In this document: positions 1-12,600 of the stretch, in pieces
Layout of the letters: every line of letters begins with the position of its first letter
How positions within the stretch are numbered: position 1 is the stretch's first letter
NCBI GenBank assembly: GCA_964020975.1
Contig: OZ026612.1
Location: forward strand, 53,063,808-53,127,807
DNA: 64,000 nucleotides
Direction: 5' to 3'
Origin: Hermodice carunculata
Taxonomy: Eukaryota; Annelida; Polychaeta; Eunicida; Amphinomidae
The notes under the pieces: generated by a model
The model's database searches: none
Told to the model about the DNA's origin: nothing
What the model saw: the letters and a program-made list of their open reading frames with translations, nothing else
Position numbers and translations under genes: made by a program

Positions 1-614
1 AACACTTTATGTCCCGTGATATTCTGCTACAAAATGGCCCTGGATAAACTGTTGTTATTGTCATAGACATTTATTAAAGAATACATAAGGTTAGATTAAA
101 TCAAGAGGCCGCTTTAAGATATGTACTAAATGATTGTGTAGCCAAGAAGTCCACTATAATGTAAGTGAATATTCATACAATGACCATGCCCTACATCCCA
201 AACGATCCACATTAAGTGTTCAGATAATTGCCCATGAATGAATCAAGTTTGAGGTGTTTGGAGCGTAATGTACCTGGGATACTGTAAACAAGTGATAAAA
301 TTTATGACGTATTATGCAGTTACCACTTTGCTTTGTGGTAATTTTCATATTCGACACTGCAGCACAGTAGAGTTTCATGCATAATGCCATGTCTGCCACT
401 AAACTAGTCTAAAGTGACTGTTACAGACAACAGTTTTGTTACGTCATACTGCGATGCATGCTGGGATGACCCCACGAATTGAATTCTGGGTAATCTTGTG
501 AATACAATAGGAGCTTCAACCAGTATTGTCTGTGATAGGCCATGGGGAACCATCACTCTTGGCAGGGATCAAACCAAGGACCTTCTGATTATCCATGTGT
601 TCACGTGGAACCTG
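1..614. other. Unassigned non-coding DNA
   Basis: I see no convincing exon, RNA gene or recognisable mobile element here. Short open frames lack any family motif and have no paired splice signals. Confidence 0.5.
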
Positions 615-910
615 ACAGGAAAGAGTGCAGATTCCTGTATAAAGCAGAGCCAAATGAGCTTCTGTGGTAAAAGTAACAAACTGAAAAAGCAAAAAGCTTA
701 AGAGAAGCCATTCATTTTTAAAGCATGCAAGATGCTAAACATATTTGGAATATATGACTTCTTTGTTAGAAAAGTGTTATTTCTGAATGGTTAAGTAACA
801 TAACTGGTGCAAGTGCCCTATCATGACAGAGGCATAATTCTGTTACCTGGCTAGTCATGGGACCATTACAGGATTGCAGTTAATGTAGTTATATTTGAAT
901 ACATCCTATT
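615..910 (+). repeat. Dispersed repeat R1, copy 1
   Basis: This stretch matches 12308-12600 in the same orientation. Shared blocks include AAAGCTTAAG, CAAGATGCTAA, GTGTTATTTCTG, CAAGTGCCCT, GGCATA followed by TTCTGTT, and GCAGTTAATATAGTTA (with one change in this copy). The copies differ by many substitutions and small indels, so the duplication is old. No open frame is conserved between them. It could be a non-autonomous element or a degraded transposon part; I do not recognise the family. Confidence 0.6.
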
Positions 911-2637
<1,727 letters not shown>

Positions 2638-2839
2638 GAACCACAAGATTTTGTTGAGGTTGTATTTCAGGTGTTTGACCTCATAGAAACAAGGAAAGGA
2701 CATGGGTGGGGGCAAGGACAGGTAATGGGGTAATGGTCAGGACGTTTGGAACAGAAAGTATATTGGTCTGTTCATCAGCTGTAGCATGACAGAAATTCAG
2801 AGAGGAAGCTGTTCACTATAGGTGGTGGTGCTCGGAATC

Positions 2840-3047
2840 CCTGATTTTAACAGAACTTACTGGTCAGTGCATACATTCCTAGTGATATATAAATCAATGG
2901 GGATTGCATTGAAGATTTACATTTCCGACTTCTTCTCACGTCGTCTCCCAAATTCACTTCCAACTTGGTGCGGATGTACCTTCGGTTGGCTTGTTCTAAG
3001 TTTGTTCAAATTGTCATTCTCTGGTGATTATACACTTTTGTTATGAG
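2840..3047 (+). repeat. Fragment of unclassified repeat family G
   Basis: The order of motifs (cttcttctc, then CAACTTGGTGCGGATGTACC, then a TTGTTCAAATTGTCAT segment and a TGGTGATT segment) matches part of the large copy at 34735-35965, where the same blocks read CTTGGTGGGACTGTAC and GTCATGCTCCAGTGATTTTT. It is a truncated, diverged copy. It lies just before the Helentron-like element that starts at 3071. Confidence 0.6.
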
Positions 3048-3108
3048 TTTTCCTGTTTTTTTTTTTTAAGTCTGTGTGCCAACACAGACATATTGTTTTT
3101 CTAGGAAT

Positions 3109-3192
<84 letters not shown>

Positions 3193-3194
3193 TA
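3109..3194. repeat. (CTTT)n microsatellite inside Helentron-like copy A
   Basis: A pure TTTC tetranucleotide run of about 85 bases. It sits some 40 bases from the element's 5' end, the same relative place where the other copies have CTTT-rich tracts. Confidence 0.95.
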
Positions 3195-3444
3195 TCTGTT
3201 TATTTACAGGCGGATTTGTCCGACATTTCATTTGAAAAGTATTATACGTAGAAACTCCAAACTTCGCACAATTATACTTCTATAGATGAAGTCTCTCCTT
3301 TTTATAATGAGAGGTCATGCTGTTTAAAATTATGTAAATGAGGACTAATTAAAGTTTAAAATCTTCGATATGTTATCTACTGTAGTAGATGTGGTCAACT
3401 GTCATTTTAAAAGTCAAGGTTCACTTCAAGTAGAGGTCATCTCA

Positions 3445-3475
3445 AGGTCAAAGGTCATTTCAAGGTCAAAGGTCA
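3445..3475 (+). promoter_or_regulatory. Two exact AGGTCA DR1 motifs in element repeats
   Basis: AGGTCAAAGGTCA occurs at 3445-3457 and again at 3463-3475, five bases apart. This is two hexamers in direct repeat with one base between, the consensus half-site arrangement known for RXR, HNF4 and PPAR-type nuclear receptors. A third copy at 3599-3611 is followed directly by another AGGTCA at 3612-3617. The motif match is seen in the sequence; any binding or effect on expression is not shown. Confidence 0.45.
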
Positions 3476-4059
3476 CTTTCGATGGTGTTTTTCTTCTAGC
3501 CATAACTTGGTCAATTTTTATCCACTTTGGATCATGTTGGGCTCAAATTGTAGCTATTGTAACACTGCACATTTTTGAAACTGACATGTGACCTTTAAAG
3601 GTCAAAGGTCAAGGTCATTTGGCCTTTTGAAAGTTTCATTTGGCCATAACTCGGCCAATTTCCATCCAATTCTAATCATCTTGGACTCAAATTGTAGGTA
3701 TTGTAACACTGCACATTTTTGTAAGAATATGTAACCTGTAAAGTGCAAAGGTCAAGGTCATTTGGCCCTTTGAAAGTTTCATCTTGCCATAACTTGGTCA
3801 ATGTTCACCTGATTTGGTTCACATTGGGCTTAATTTGTGAGTATTGTAACACTGTACATTTTGCAATATACAGGTCATATGTAAATTGCATTGTCAAGGT
3901 CATTTGGACTTTGAAATATTCATCCAGCATTAAGCTTAATGGAATGTGAATTACCAGAGGACAAATGTTGTAGCATTTATTATTTACAACTTTTGAAGGC
4001 ACACAGACAGATTTGCTTTGAAGCAAATCTTCTTTGCTAGTTTTGTTTGTTTGTTTGTG

Positions 4060-4423
4060 TTTTTTCTCTTCGCCGCATGTTAATGGAAAAAATCTTTTTC
4101 AACACAACTGGGCCAAGTGCTTAAAAATCCCATCGGGACACCTCAAGATACCTCTATATCTTAAATTTTAACAGATAGTGCTGCGAGTTCTTTTCTATTT
4201 TTAAGACTATTTGTGTGGGTGTTTTTGCTATTTTCGACTTCTCCAAACCGGTTCTCAGATAATACTGAAATTTGGTAGGTATGTACCTTGTGGAAGAACC
4301 CAACTAAATTTGTTCATAAAGTAGTGTTGCTGTGAATCTCTTATCTTCAAAGAATTTTTCAGTTCGGAAACTACGCAGTTAATGCATACATTGCTATTTT
4401 TTACAACGTAGGTCAAAGGGGAC
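4060..4423 (+). repeat. Fragment of repeat family G
   Basis: The run from TTTTCGACTTCTCCA through CTGAAATTTGGTAGG and GTTGCTGTGAATCTC to CAGTTCGGAAACT parallels 35110-35260 of the large family G copy, where the words are TTTCGACTTCTTCTCC, CTGAAATTTAGTGGA, CACTGCTGTGAATTTC and AATTCGGTTACT. It is a piece lying between Helentron-like copy A and the LINE that starts at 4424. Confidence 0.6.
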
Positions 4424-5748
4424 AGATTAGATTAGATTCTTTATTGTCACAGTATGAAAATACATATACAAAGAAATACATCTGTATAAAATCATTAACC
4501 ATTTACTCTTAATTAGCTGCACATAAAAAAAACACAATCTGCTGTGACTGGGGATTAAAAACCCAACTGAACTTGTGGGTCCCCCCCCCCATATACACTA
4601 ACAGTACAATAGTAGCATAAACTTATGGTCATAAGAAATTCATCATTCTCACAGAAGTTATTTCAGGTCAACATTCACTTTATGAGAAAAAAACAGCAGG
4701 TATGCCAATAACATTTGGAATTTTTAATACCTATTTAAAAAGAAATCCCGTAGAGACATTTTAAACTGACAAATATTTGGTGTCAATTTTATTTCATTTG
4801 GAATTTAATTCCAAATTTTCACTCCTGGGAACCTCAGAGAGAATTTACCTATGTCTAGTCTGATTTGTGGCATATATAATAAGTTTGATAATCCTGTGAT
4901 ATGACTATGAACAGATGATGTCAACATTGAAAATACCAGGAAGCCTACCAGCACAATATTTGAACAGGAAGATACCTGTCAGATACTGTCTTATATCTGC
5001 GAAAATTAGCAGAGCAAAGAAAGATGACGAATGCTAATATGGCTTTGAAAAAGTTGTGATACCTACCAGTTTCTTTTGTATAATTTCCATTTAAAAAAAA
5101 AAAGTTGCATAAGCTGATGTCTAGAGTGCATGGCAATAAATCAGGTATGGGTAAGCAAAAGTGTAATACAATGCAGATAATAAGCGTTTTTTGGTAAATA
5201 TTGCCTTACTTTCACAAAAATCCCAACCACCTTAGAAAGTTTAGGTACTCTTTCTATTTTCTTGTCATCTATTATTATAGTAATATCATCAACCAAAAAC
5301 TGTTAATTTTTTGATGAGATACAATATATTTATTTTTTTGTATTATTTAATGATAACTGGTTTAGTTTGAGCCAAACAGAAATATTATGCATTTCAGAAT
5401 TAGCAATTTCATCCAAGGCTACTAAGTGCTGATCAGAAAATGAAATATTAGTATCATCGGCAAATTAAATACAATTAATATAATTTGAAGCATTTTGCAA
5501 ATCATATAGATAAATCAGAAACAACAAAGGTGCTAACATCGAGCCCTGGGATACACCACGTTTGACATCATGTCTCGATGATATTTCGCCATCGTATTGT
5601 ACAAACTGTATCCTACTTTTCAAATAATTCCTGAACCATATCAATGGGGTGCCTCGAACACCATAAGATTCAAACCTTTAAAAAAAAAAATCTGGTGATT
5701 CCATATTTCTGTTGGTATACTTATTGATTTGTCAAATGCTTTTGACTA
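4424..5748 (-). mobile_element. Decayed LINE, reverse transcriptase to 3' end
   Basis: Reading leftwards on the minus strand, the reverse transcriptase motif A region gives SKAFDKS near 5725-5748 and motif B gives RGVSQGSMLAPLL around 5530-5570, matching the family pattern GVPQGSVLGPLLF. The 3' end is at the left edge: CAATAAA (complement of 4440-4446) followed by a short tail with two repeats of AATCT. Many stops and frameshifts are present and the 5' part, with endonuclease, is absent. The motif A region runs directly into the AAAT microsatellite at 5749. Clade is not certain; the motif B sequence is of the CR1/Jockey type. Confidence 0.7.
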
Positions 5749-6002
<254 letters not shown>

Positions 6003-7057
6003 ATACCAATAGAAAAATCGCGATGTTAATTTACATTTTCGACCTCTTCCCCAAAACCGTTTGTGATATTCTCCTTCTTCCTCGTCAAATGGGCGTGTGA
6101 CATGTATCACTACTTTTTGTTAAAAAAATAACCGTTATTAAACAAGTGAGGCTAATACGTATGCATTGTGGCCTTTGCCCGCAGGAAATGAGGTCTGCCC
6201 ATAGCAAGCTCAGTTGCTAGCACATGCATGTGGATTTCACAAAATACCACTTGTTTGTGGTGAGTCAAAAATGTCCTCAGACATATATAGGGGGCCAGCA
6301 AGTAATCACACATATTTGACAGGGGGCATTTACGCGGATGGTCCCACCAATAAACTGATATTACTTGATAAAGTGGAACCTGTTTTGAAAGAAAACCCCA
6401 CAAAACCCCTCATAGTAAGAGTCCCAAACACAATATTGTTTATCTCCATTTCAAGTAATTCCTGCACTGTAAGTTTCTTCCTTCTGTGTAAAATTTTTGC
6501 CTTCATGGAAATGCACTATAAATTGCCCAATCATTAGTCAGTAAAATCGGTTGGTCTCACCAGTACTTTCTTCGATGGTGATCAGACTGATGAAGCTATA
6601 TTCATGTCCCTATCCAGTGTTTACAAAGTGTCAATCTTGCCTGACGTCGCACTGTTTGGATCTTCCAAGTTTCTCGGTGTACACCGAAATTATTGGTCAT
6701 TAAAAAGGACCAAAGCTCTCTAAATTTCACTGACCCCATCATCTAATCAAATGTACATGTCAGAAACAATTAACAATGCTGTGATTTGTCACCGAAATAT
6801 GGAAAATAGGTCTAACGAGCACCGAATCACATTGGCTGTCAGTTCATCCCTATGTTGATGTTGCTTCCAGGATTGATCCGTGTTTCTCCAAAAATAAGAC
6901 TCCTCGGCCACGCACAGTAGTGTATAAAATGTGGAAAAAATAATAATGAAACATAAATAAAGATAAAAATAATAGTGTAAGAACAGAACAGCCAGGAAAA
7001 ATCAACTGGAATATCTGTATATTCTCTCCTAGGTTGAATGTAACAATTACCTGTATT
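6003..7057. other. Unassigned non-coding DNA
   Basis: Open frames at 6152-6403 minus and 6214-6537 plus overlap on opposite strands and show no domain. No clear repeat element is visible. Confidence 0.4.
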
Positions 7058-7062
7058 GACAT

Positions 7063-7131
<69 letters not shown>

Positions 7132-7861
7132 TTTACCAGCAAACTTGTCCGACACGTTTTTCTTGACACTATTACAAATAGAAACTCCAAACTTGGCATG
7201 ATTGTACCTCCATACAAGGACTTTGACCGTTTCATAAAGAGGAATGACGATGTTTAAAATTATGCAAATTAGAGGCATTAAAAATTGAATCTTGAATATC
7301 TTCAAAAGTATAATAGATAGAGATGTCATTCCAACTTCTACGAGGGGGTTATTGATCAGTGCGCATGTAATGAATCTAAATCAAAAGTTGTAGTAATTTA
7401 AATTGTGCTAATTAGCAGCATTTGAAATTTTAAAACTTGAATATCTTCAAAACTATCATAGATAGAGATTTCATGTCAACTTCTACCAGGGTGTTGTTGA
7501 CCATTGCACATGTAATGAACCTAAAACAAAAGTTGTAGCAATTTAAATTATGCTAATTAGCAGTATTTTCGAAATTTTCAGTCTTGAATATCTTCAACAC
7601 TATAATAGATAGAGATGTCATTCCAACTTGTACTAGGGGCTTGTTGACCATTGCGCATCTAATGAATTAAAAACAAAAGTTGTAGCAATTTAAATTATGC
7701 AAAGTAGCATTTTAAATCTTGAATAACTTCAAAGCTATAGAAATAGAGATGGCATTGCAACTTGTACTCCTGTGTTATGGAATAGTTGTACATTGCCCTA
7801 CCAATATGCTTTGAAGACACACACACACACTGATTTGCTATGTAGCAAATCATCTTTTCTA

Positions 7862-7862
<1 letters not shown>
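7058..7862 (+). mobile_element. Helentron-like non-autonomous element, copy B
   Basis: The right end carries ACACACACACACTGATTTGC, the hairpin GATTTGCT-atgt-AGCAAATC at 7832-7851, then CTAG at 7859-7862 followed by T. The same stem with a four-base loop occurs in copies A and D. A CTTT tract lies at the left (7062-7130), followed by the conserved block with CTTGTCCGACACG and GAAACTCCAAACTTGG. The interior holds three to four tandem units of about 145 bp, each with TTGAATATCTTCAAAACTAT, a GATAGAGATGTCATTCCAAC motif and a GTTGTAGCAATTTAAATTAT motif. The 5' hairpin seen in A and D is missing, so the left end is truncated or eroded. Confidence 0.65.
7062..7130. repeat. (CTTT)n microsatellite inside Helentron-like copy B
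   Basis: A pure tetranucleotide run of about 70 bases at the same position in the element as the tract in copy A. Confidence 0.95.

Positions 7863-7863
<1 letters not shown>

Positions 7864-7947
<84 letters not shown>
7864..7947. repeat. (ATT)n microsatellite
   Basis: About 28 ATT units, starting one base after the CTAG end of Helentron-like copy B. The element either inserted into or next to a pre-existing ATT run, or the run grew from the TT flank. Confidence 0.97.
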
Positions 7948-8043
7948 TTCTACTATCAGCCACAGCAGCAAGAGTAGTATCGGTTTTTAAATGCATCGTC
8001 AAGTCACACACATATGTGCTTTTTTTCACTTTCTTTATTGGTT

Positions 8044-8632
8044 TCACTGGACCTGATTTCCCATAAGTGACATCAAACTGTCTGAGTGCCTCAGAACTTC
8101 TGTACTGTTAGCATACCGCCCAGTTCTCATTGCTGTTTCAACTGCGGCCTCTGCCGTAAGTGTTGTATTCAAGGCAGTCACTGGTGCGGAAAGTGCATTA
8201 AAGAGACGGTCATTTCTTTGGATGAAAACGTGTTCCTGGAGACATTGATTGTCCTGGATCTTGACACGGGAACGCCAAAATCGTACCACGACATGAATGG
8301 TTACTGTTTCACTTCCAGTTGGTGTACCGAAGGAAGAGAGACCGGTTGAAATGTTCAGGTGTTCCCTTGTAAAGTGACCAATATTCTGGTTGGGGCGATT
8401 TGAATACGGTGGCTCCGAAATACTCAACACAGGTGAGCAAGTGTGAATCATGTTTGTGCTGTGTCTTGTTCATCGTGGTTTCTTCATTGTCATTGCGTGT
8501 GGACAGCAGTGCTTCTGTAAGCTTGTCCATTTTGACCGTGCAAACAGCCGTACACAGGTAATTAACGAGGATAAAAGAACGTAAAGACATATTTTCCCCG
8601 TCGTTAACAATAGGCCTATGTGATAGAGTCAT
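8044..8632 (-). CDS. Candidate exon or short gene, unknown function
   Basis: On the minus strand a frame from 8632 to 8309 (with an internal Met at about 8590 followed by a hydrophobic stretch, MSLRSFILVNYLCTAVCTV) overlaps a second frame from 8451 to 8044. The second ends in TGA at 8044-8046, and a poly(A) signal AATAAA lies on the same strand at 8034-8039, five bases after the stop. The region looks richer in GC than its surroundings and its amino acid mix is balanced. I do not recognise a domain. The two frames could be joined by a frameshift or a short intron, or be chance. A Cys-rich plus-strand frame (8086-8349) covers the same bases, which weakens the case. Confidence 0.25.
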
Positions 8633-9234
8633 ACAATAACAGCGTGCATGCAGGTCCTATGTGCATGGTATGCTATGTTGACCGATTTATTTACATTGCC
8701 TCTTCAAATTAGGTCGTGACCAAAATATCGGGTCTCCAAAAACAAGTCAGGTAAACTAACAAGAGACGCCCATGATAAAGGTATAAATATCCTTTGCTGT
8801 AGTGTATGTTGACCAGTTACTGATGTATTGAAAAATCTGGATTTGAAAGAGCTGAAATCATTAGCAACTCAAAAGCAAAGTTTGCGAGATAGCTCCATGA
8901 CATAGGCAACGATGTTTTCCTATCGCTTTGTAAATAAAAATGTTTAAACCCATAGGGCTATGACGTGAAGCGAAAGTTCTGGGGGCGGATCCAGGTCCCT
9001 TGCGAGGCAGTGGATCCGAGTCAAATCATGCGACAATGGCAGTGGTCCAAATAGAACATGAATGTCATGATGGTTGGCGGGGAAGGAGGGAGTAGGGGTC
9101 AGTGGGAAAGGAGTATTAGGTAGTCTTTGGCAAGGTCTTTTCGACTTTTAGTTTGCATACCTGGTTTCAATTAAGAAATCTACAAATTGCAGAACTTTGG
9201 TCTTTATAATTTCGAAGTGGCTGGAGATCCGGCA
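8633..9234. other. Unassigned non-coding DNA
   Basis: No exon, repeat element or RNA gene that I can support. Confidence 0.4.
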
Positions 9235-9478
9235 GCCAGACACCGATTTTGGTTGGTTCATTATGTCGGCATTACACGCCTTCGACACGGTATAGAGGCA
9301 AGCGCTGTTCTACAAATTATTATTATGTGGTGTTGGAAGGAATTTCCTCAGTATCTTGCAGAGTATGTATTCTAACATAACTTACTGCATCAAAACGGAA
9401 TATGGCTACGCAGAAAAATCAAATGTTGGGGTCAAACAGGACTGTGTTCTAAGCCCCTCTCTGTTTAACGCCCTACCT
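9235..9478 (+). mobile_element. LINE reverse transcriptase fragment
   Basis: In one frame the plus strand reads HAFDTV, a stop, then RQALFYKLLLCGVGRNF (motif A region), followed in a nearby frame by [19 protein letters not shown] and [17 protein letters not shown] (motif B). It ends where the TG/TA microsatellite begins. It belongs to the same broad LINE type as 10155-11820 and the minus-strand copies at 46.6-48.4 kb and 58.2-60.1 kb, and is probably the upstream part of the 10155-11820 copy, separated by microsatellite and a minus-strand fragment. Confidence 0.75.
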
Positions 9479-9524
<46 letters not shown>

Positions 9525-9536
9525 AAAATATATATA

Positions 9537-9620
<84 letters not shown>
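9479..9620. repeat. (TG)n(TA)n compound microsatellite
   Basis: A TG run of about 25 bases passes into a TA run with a few AAA interruptions. It cuts the LINE just after motif B. Confidence 0.97.
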
Positions 9621-9623
<3 letters not shown>

Positions 9624-9779
9624 TACGCAACTGGTACACATAGAACATCGAGTAGAATACAAAAAGAAAAAAGAATGCATGTTCAAGTAAACAGTACAGA
9701 GAAATAAAGGTAAAATTGTCAGTTCATAATTATGTACCTATTAAAAAAGGTCAATTTGTACACTGTCTGTACCGCATAT

Positions 9780-10150
9780 ACAATTTCCTCCCTTGTAAAT
9801 ATGGTTTGTAGTCCTCCATCACGTGCTGGCAAGGCTCACGGATGAACTTGGCGGTAAATTCAATTTAGTTTTCCTCTAAAACACCATGTGACTCTATTTG
9901 TTTAAGGCGTCGGACATAAGTTGGAGGTAAATCATATTTATCTATGTTATACGTACGGGAAATCACATTTAGGGAGTTACAGACATTTGAACAGCTTCCA
10001 TGTCTGGCCAGTAGATCACAAGTACTAACCAATGAATTGACACTGGTTAAAACGTTATAATAGAATTTGATGACACCACTATGAAGCTGAATTTGAACAG
10101 GTAAATCTTCACACATAGAAGACAATAAATTGCTATGACTCCTGAAATGT
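9780..10150 (-). mobile_element. Probable LINE C-terminal fragment, opposite orientation
   Basis: The minus strand is open for about 330 bases and reads CEDLPVQIQLHSGVIKFYY, then LLARHGSCSNVCNSLNVIS and YNIDKYDLPPTYVRRLKQ. This resembles the stretch after the reverse transcriptase in some CR1-like LINEs, where an LPxxxQL-type start and a GSxSxxxNSLN-type motif recur; that resemblance is from memory and is inference. It lies between two plus-strand LINE pieces, so it is a separate insertion or an inverted segment. Confidence 0.45.
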
Positions 10151-10154
10151 AATC

Positions 10155-11820
10155 TCCATGTGAATGAATGAAAGGGACTCCAGACTTCTCTCACTCGGCT
10201 TAGCGAGAAATGGAAACTCACTGATAATCTAAACAAGACTAAAGTTATAGTGTTTAATACAGGAGGACATAATTTCTTGCGACTATCCTTCACTTACAAC
10301 AATAACCAATTTGAAACAATGCAAAACTACTGTTACCTAGGCATTGAGTTTACAGCAGCCGGAATTTTTACAGCCACACTAAATAAATTGAAAGAGAAAG
10401 CTGATAAGGCTCTCTTTACATTACGGGGGTATACCTGTAATAATAACATTAGATTAGCATCAAAACTTTTTCAACACAATATTCGTACCCATTTTGACAT
10501 GTGCAAGTGGTAATGGTGCTGTTCATAACAAATGTATATATGTTCCACTGCAAACGCAATTACACGGGTAGTGTTTTGTATTTTATATTATTGAGGTAGC
10601 AAGAGTTGTGTCGAATGGCTGAACAGAATGGTGCTGTTAATGACAAATGTATTTGCATTTGCTGGCTTCAGACACTTTGAACTAGAACCAGAATCTATTC
10701 CATTTTACACTTTTTCCAGAAGAGGGCGCACCTAACCACACCAAGGACTGTGTTTTGAACTATAATTCAATTGAATTGATATTATTTTGCTGCAGTAGCT
10801 TTAATTTTTTTTTTTTAGTATTTTATTTTTTTTATGTATATGTCCTGCTCAGGACCCGTTTTGTAATATTTTATGATGTATGTGCAATGGCCCCATGCGG
10901 GAATTCATGCAATAAAGTATTACTACTATGCAAGTGAAGTCTGGGTTCCCTACTCGCTCCACAAGATGAACAACCACAATTTTATGGCACTATGTGACAA
11001 AGTACCGATGGAAGCGGTGCACATTAAAGTCTGTAGACATCTATTGGGAGTACATCGGAAATCCTGCGACACAGCTGTTCGTGGAGAGCTTGGGAACTAC
11101 CTGTTGTTGATTTTTAGCATGTGCCACTCCCTTAAATTCTGGTCGAGTTTCCATGAATATGGCCATAATAGTTTCATCTCAAAATGTCTGAAAGAAAACT
11201 ACAATTTACTACTTAGCAATGAGCTCTGCTGGGTCAAATGCATTAAGAGACTACTTGAAAATTGTGGTTTACAAAATATTTGGGAAAATGTAGGAGGCAA
11301 AAATATACAGAAAAGTATGAGGGAACTAAGGGAAAAGCTGGAATTATTATACAGCACTGCCTGGTTACAATTTTTGGATGGAGATGGCAAGGCTTCTAAC
11401 AAGCTTAGAACCTGCTGTCAATTCAAATCCAACTTTGGACTATCAGAATATCCAACAAACAATGTGAACGTTAAAAAAGGAGACTCCTGATTAAATTGAG
11501 AATAAGTGCTCACAGTTTACACATTAAAAAAGGCAGACATAATAACATTCCAGCTGCTAACAGGTATTGTAACAGTTGTAACTGTCAGTTGGTCGAGCAT
11601 GAAAGGCATTTCTTGCTGGTCTGTGGAAAGTACTCCCACTTTCGTTCCAAGTTAATGTAACCTATATCAAATTATTACCCCCCACTTTTAACCAGGATAC
11701 CTTTCTTTATCTAATGTAGTGTAATTGTGGGAACCGTGTAATGACCAAAGCAGTTTTTGACTCTATATGGACCAGGCATTCACCATGAAGGATAGAGCAT
11801 GCTCCTAAACTCTCTAAGTA
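10155..11820 (+). mobile_element. Decayed LINE, RT thumb and C-terminal part (interrupted)
   Basis: Plus-strand reading starts with GLQTSLTRLSEKWKLTDN and KTKVIVFNTGG, continues through YCYLGIEFTAAGIF and, after the insertion at 10510-10928, resumes at ASEVWVPYSLHKMNNHNF with LLGVHRKSCDTAVRGELGNY. It ends with KLRISAHSLHIKKGRHN and a zinc-type CNSC..H....C motif near 11560-11625. Several frameshifts and stops are present. The same sequence type occurs on the minus strand at 46560-48365, where EVWSPF and LLGIHRTDTNIAAKAELGNF are read. No endonuclease is attached, and motifs A and B are the separate piece at 9235-9478. Confidence 0.8.
10510..10928 (+). mobile_element. Nested 5'-truncated LINE 3' end with target duplication
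   Basis: The 8-bp direct repeat TGCAAGTG occurs at 10502-10509 and 10929-10936, exactly flanking this 419-bp stretch. Removing it restores a continuous LINE reading PILTCASEVWVPY in the host element, after a one-base frame change upstream. The insert ends with CCCCATGCGGG, a short spacer, CAATAAAG and TATTACTACTA, a LINE-type hairpin, terminal motif and triplet tail. It has no long open frame except a spurious T-rich one. It is 5'-truncated, as is usual for target-primed insertion. Confidence 0.85.
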
Positions 11821-12307
11821 CTATGGAAACCTTGCAAGGTTAGTTATTTATTAGAACGTAGTTAATGCCTTTTATTCTCTTTAATGTGTTTTGTGCTTTA
11901 TGTCTCAATGAATCGTGTATGTACGACACTGTATAACACGGTATATGTACAATGTAGTTTCCAGGTGACGTAATCATCATTACAAAAATCAGTGAATTTG
12001 GTATACTTTGAGGCTATGGCGGCGTCAGTGCACCTGGTCATCGGCTCCAAGTTTTCATCCATAGAAGGCTGTGAAACTTCTGTCCGTTGCTTTGAATTGC
12101 AAACATTCACGAAGTATCATAGATCATACAGTAGGCTGCTCAAAAAAGACTACCAAAATTCGGTGCAAATGTAATGCTATGCACCCGGCTGTCGGAACGG
12201 ATATATATATTATCATGTGCCAACTTTTTACTATTCGGGAGCAATCTAAGAATAGAATGTTTTCATATTAACTGAGATCCTATGCTGTCACCTAGACTGC
12301 TGCAAAG
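11821..12307. other. Unassigned non-coding DNA
   Basis: Short overlapping frames only (11898-12110 minus, 11992-12271 plus). No motif recognised. Confidence 0.4.
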
Positions 12308-12600
12308 AATTTGACAGGAAGGGGGGTACATTCACATATTAAGCAGGGTCAAATGATAAACGAAACAAATCGATAGAGTAAAAAGCTTAAGAAAGGTCAT
12401 TCAGTTAGTTTTAAAAACATACAAGATGCTAATAATATTTACAAAATTTCATTTGTTTTGATAGAAATAGTGTTATTTCTGGAACATAACTGATTCAAGT
12501 GCCCTGATTATGACGGAGGCATAGTTCTGTTGCCTGGCAACTGAGTGGACCAGAGCAGGTCTGCAGTTAATATAGTTAAAAATGAATACCCCCATAAACT
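12308..12600 (+). repeat. Dispersed repeat R1, copy 2
   Basis: Diverged direct copy of 615-910, with the same order of blocks (AAAAGCTTAAG, CAAGATGCTAA, GTGTTATTTCTGG, CAAGTGCCCTG, GCAGTTAATATAGTTA). No open frame is conserved. Confidence 0.6.

Larger units (their letters stand above)
3071..4040 (+). mobile_element. Helentron-like non-autonomous element, copy A
   Basis: The left end is a self-pairing TCTGTGTGCCAACACAGA. The right end has the inverse sequence GGCACACAGAC, then a hairpin GATTTGCT-ttga-AGCAAATC at 4010-4029, then a short spacer and CTAG at 4037-4040, followed by T. Between them lie a CTTT tract close to the 5' end, a conserved block around GAAACTCCAAACTT, and about three tandem units of roughly 150 bp that contain AGGTCA motifs. 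There is no long open frame, so it is non-autonomous. Known Helentron-associated elements have the same order: inverted repeat at the 5' end, microsatellite, central repeats, inner inverted repeat, 3' hairpin, CTAG-like end. Family assignment is inference; four further copies or parts occur in the window. Confidence 0.65.

Noticed and set aside
8086-8349. Cys-rich plus-strand frame (CCFNCGLCRKCC)
   Set aside because: It is antisense to the minus-strand candidate exon, and its Cys spacing fits no family I know.
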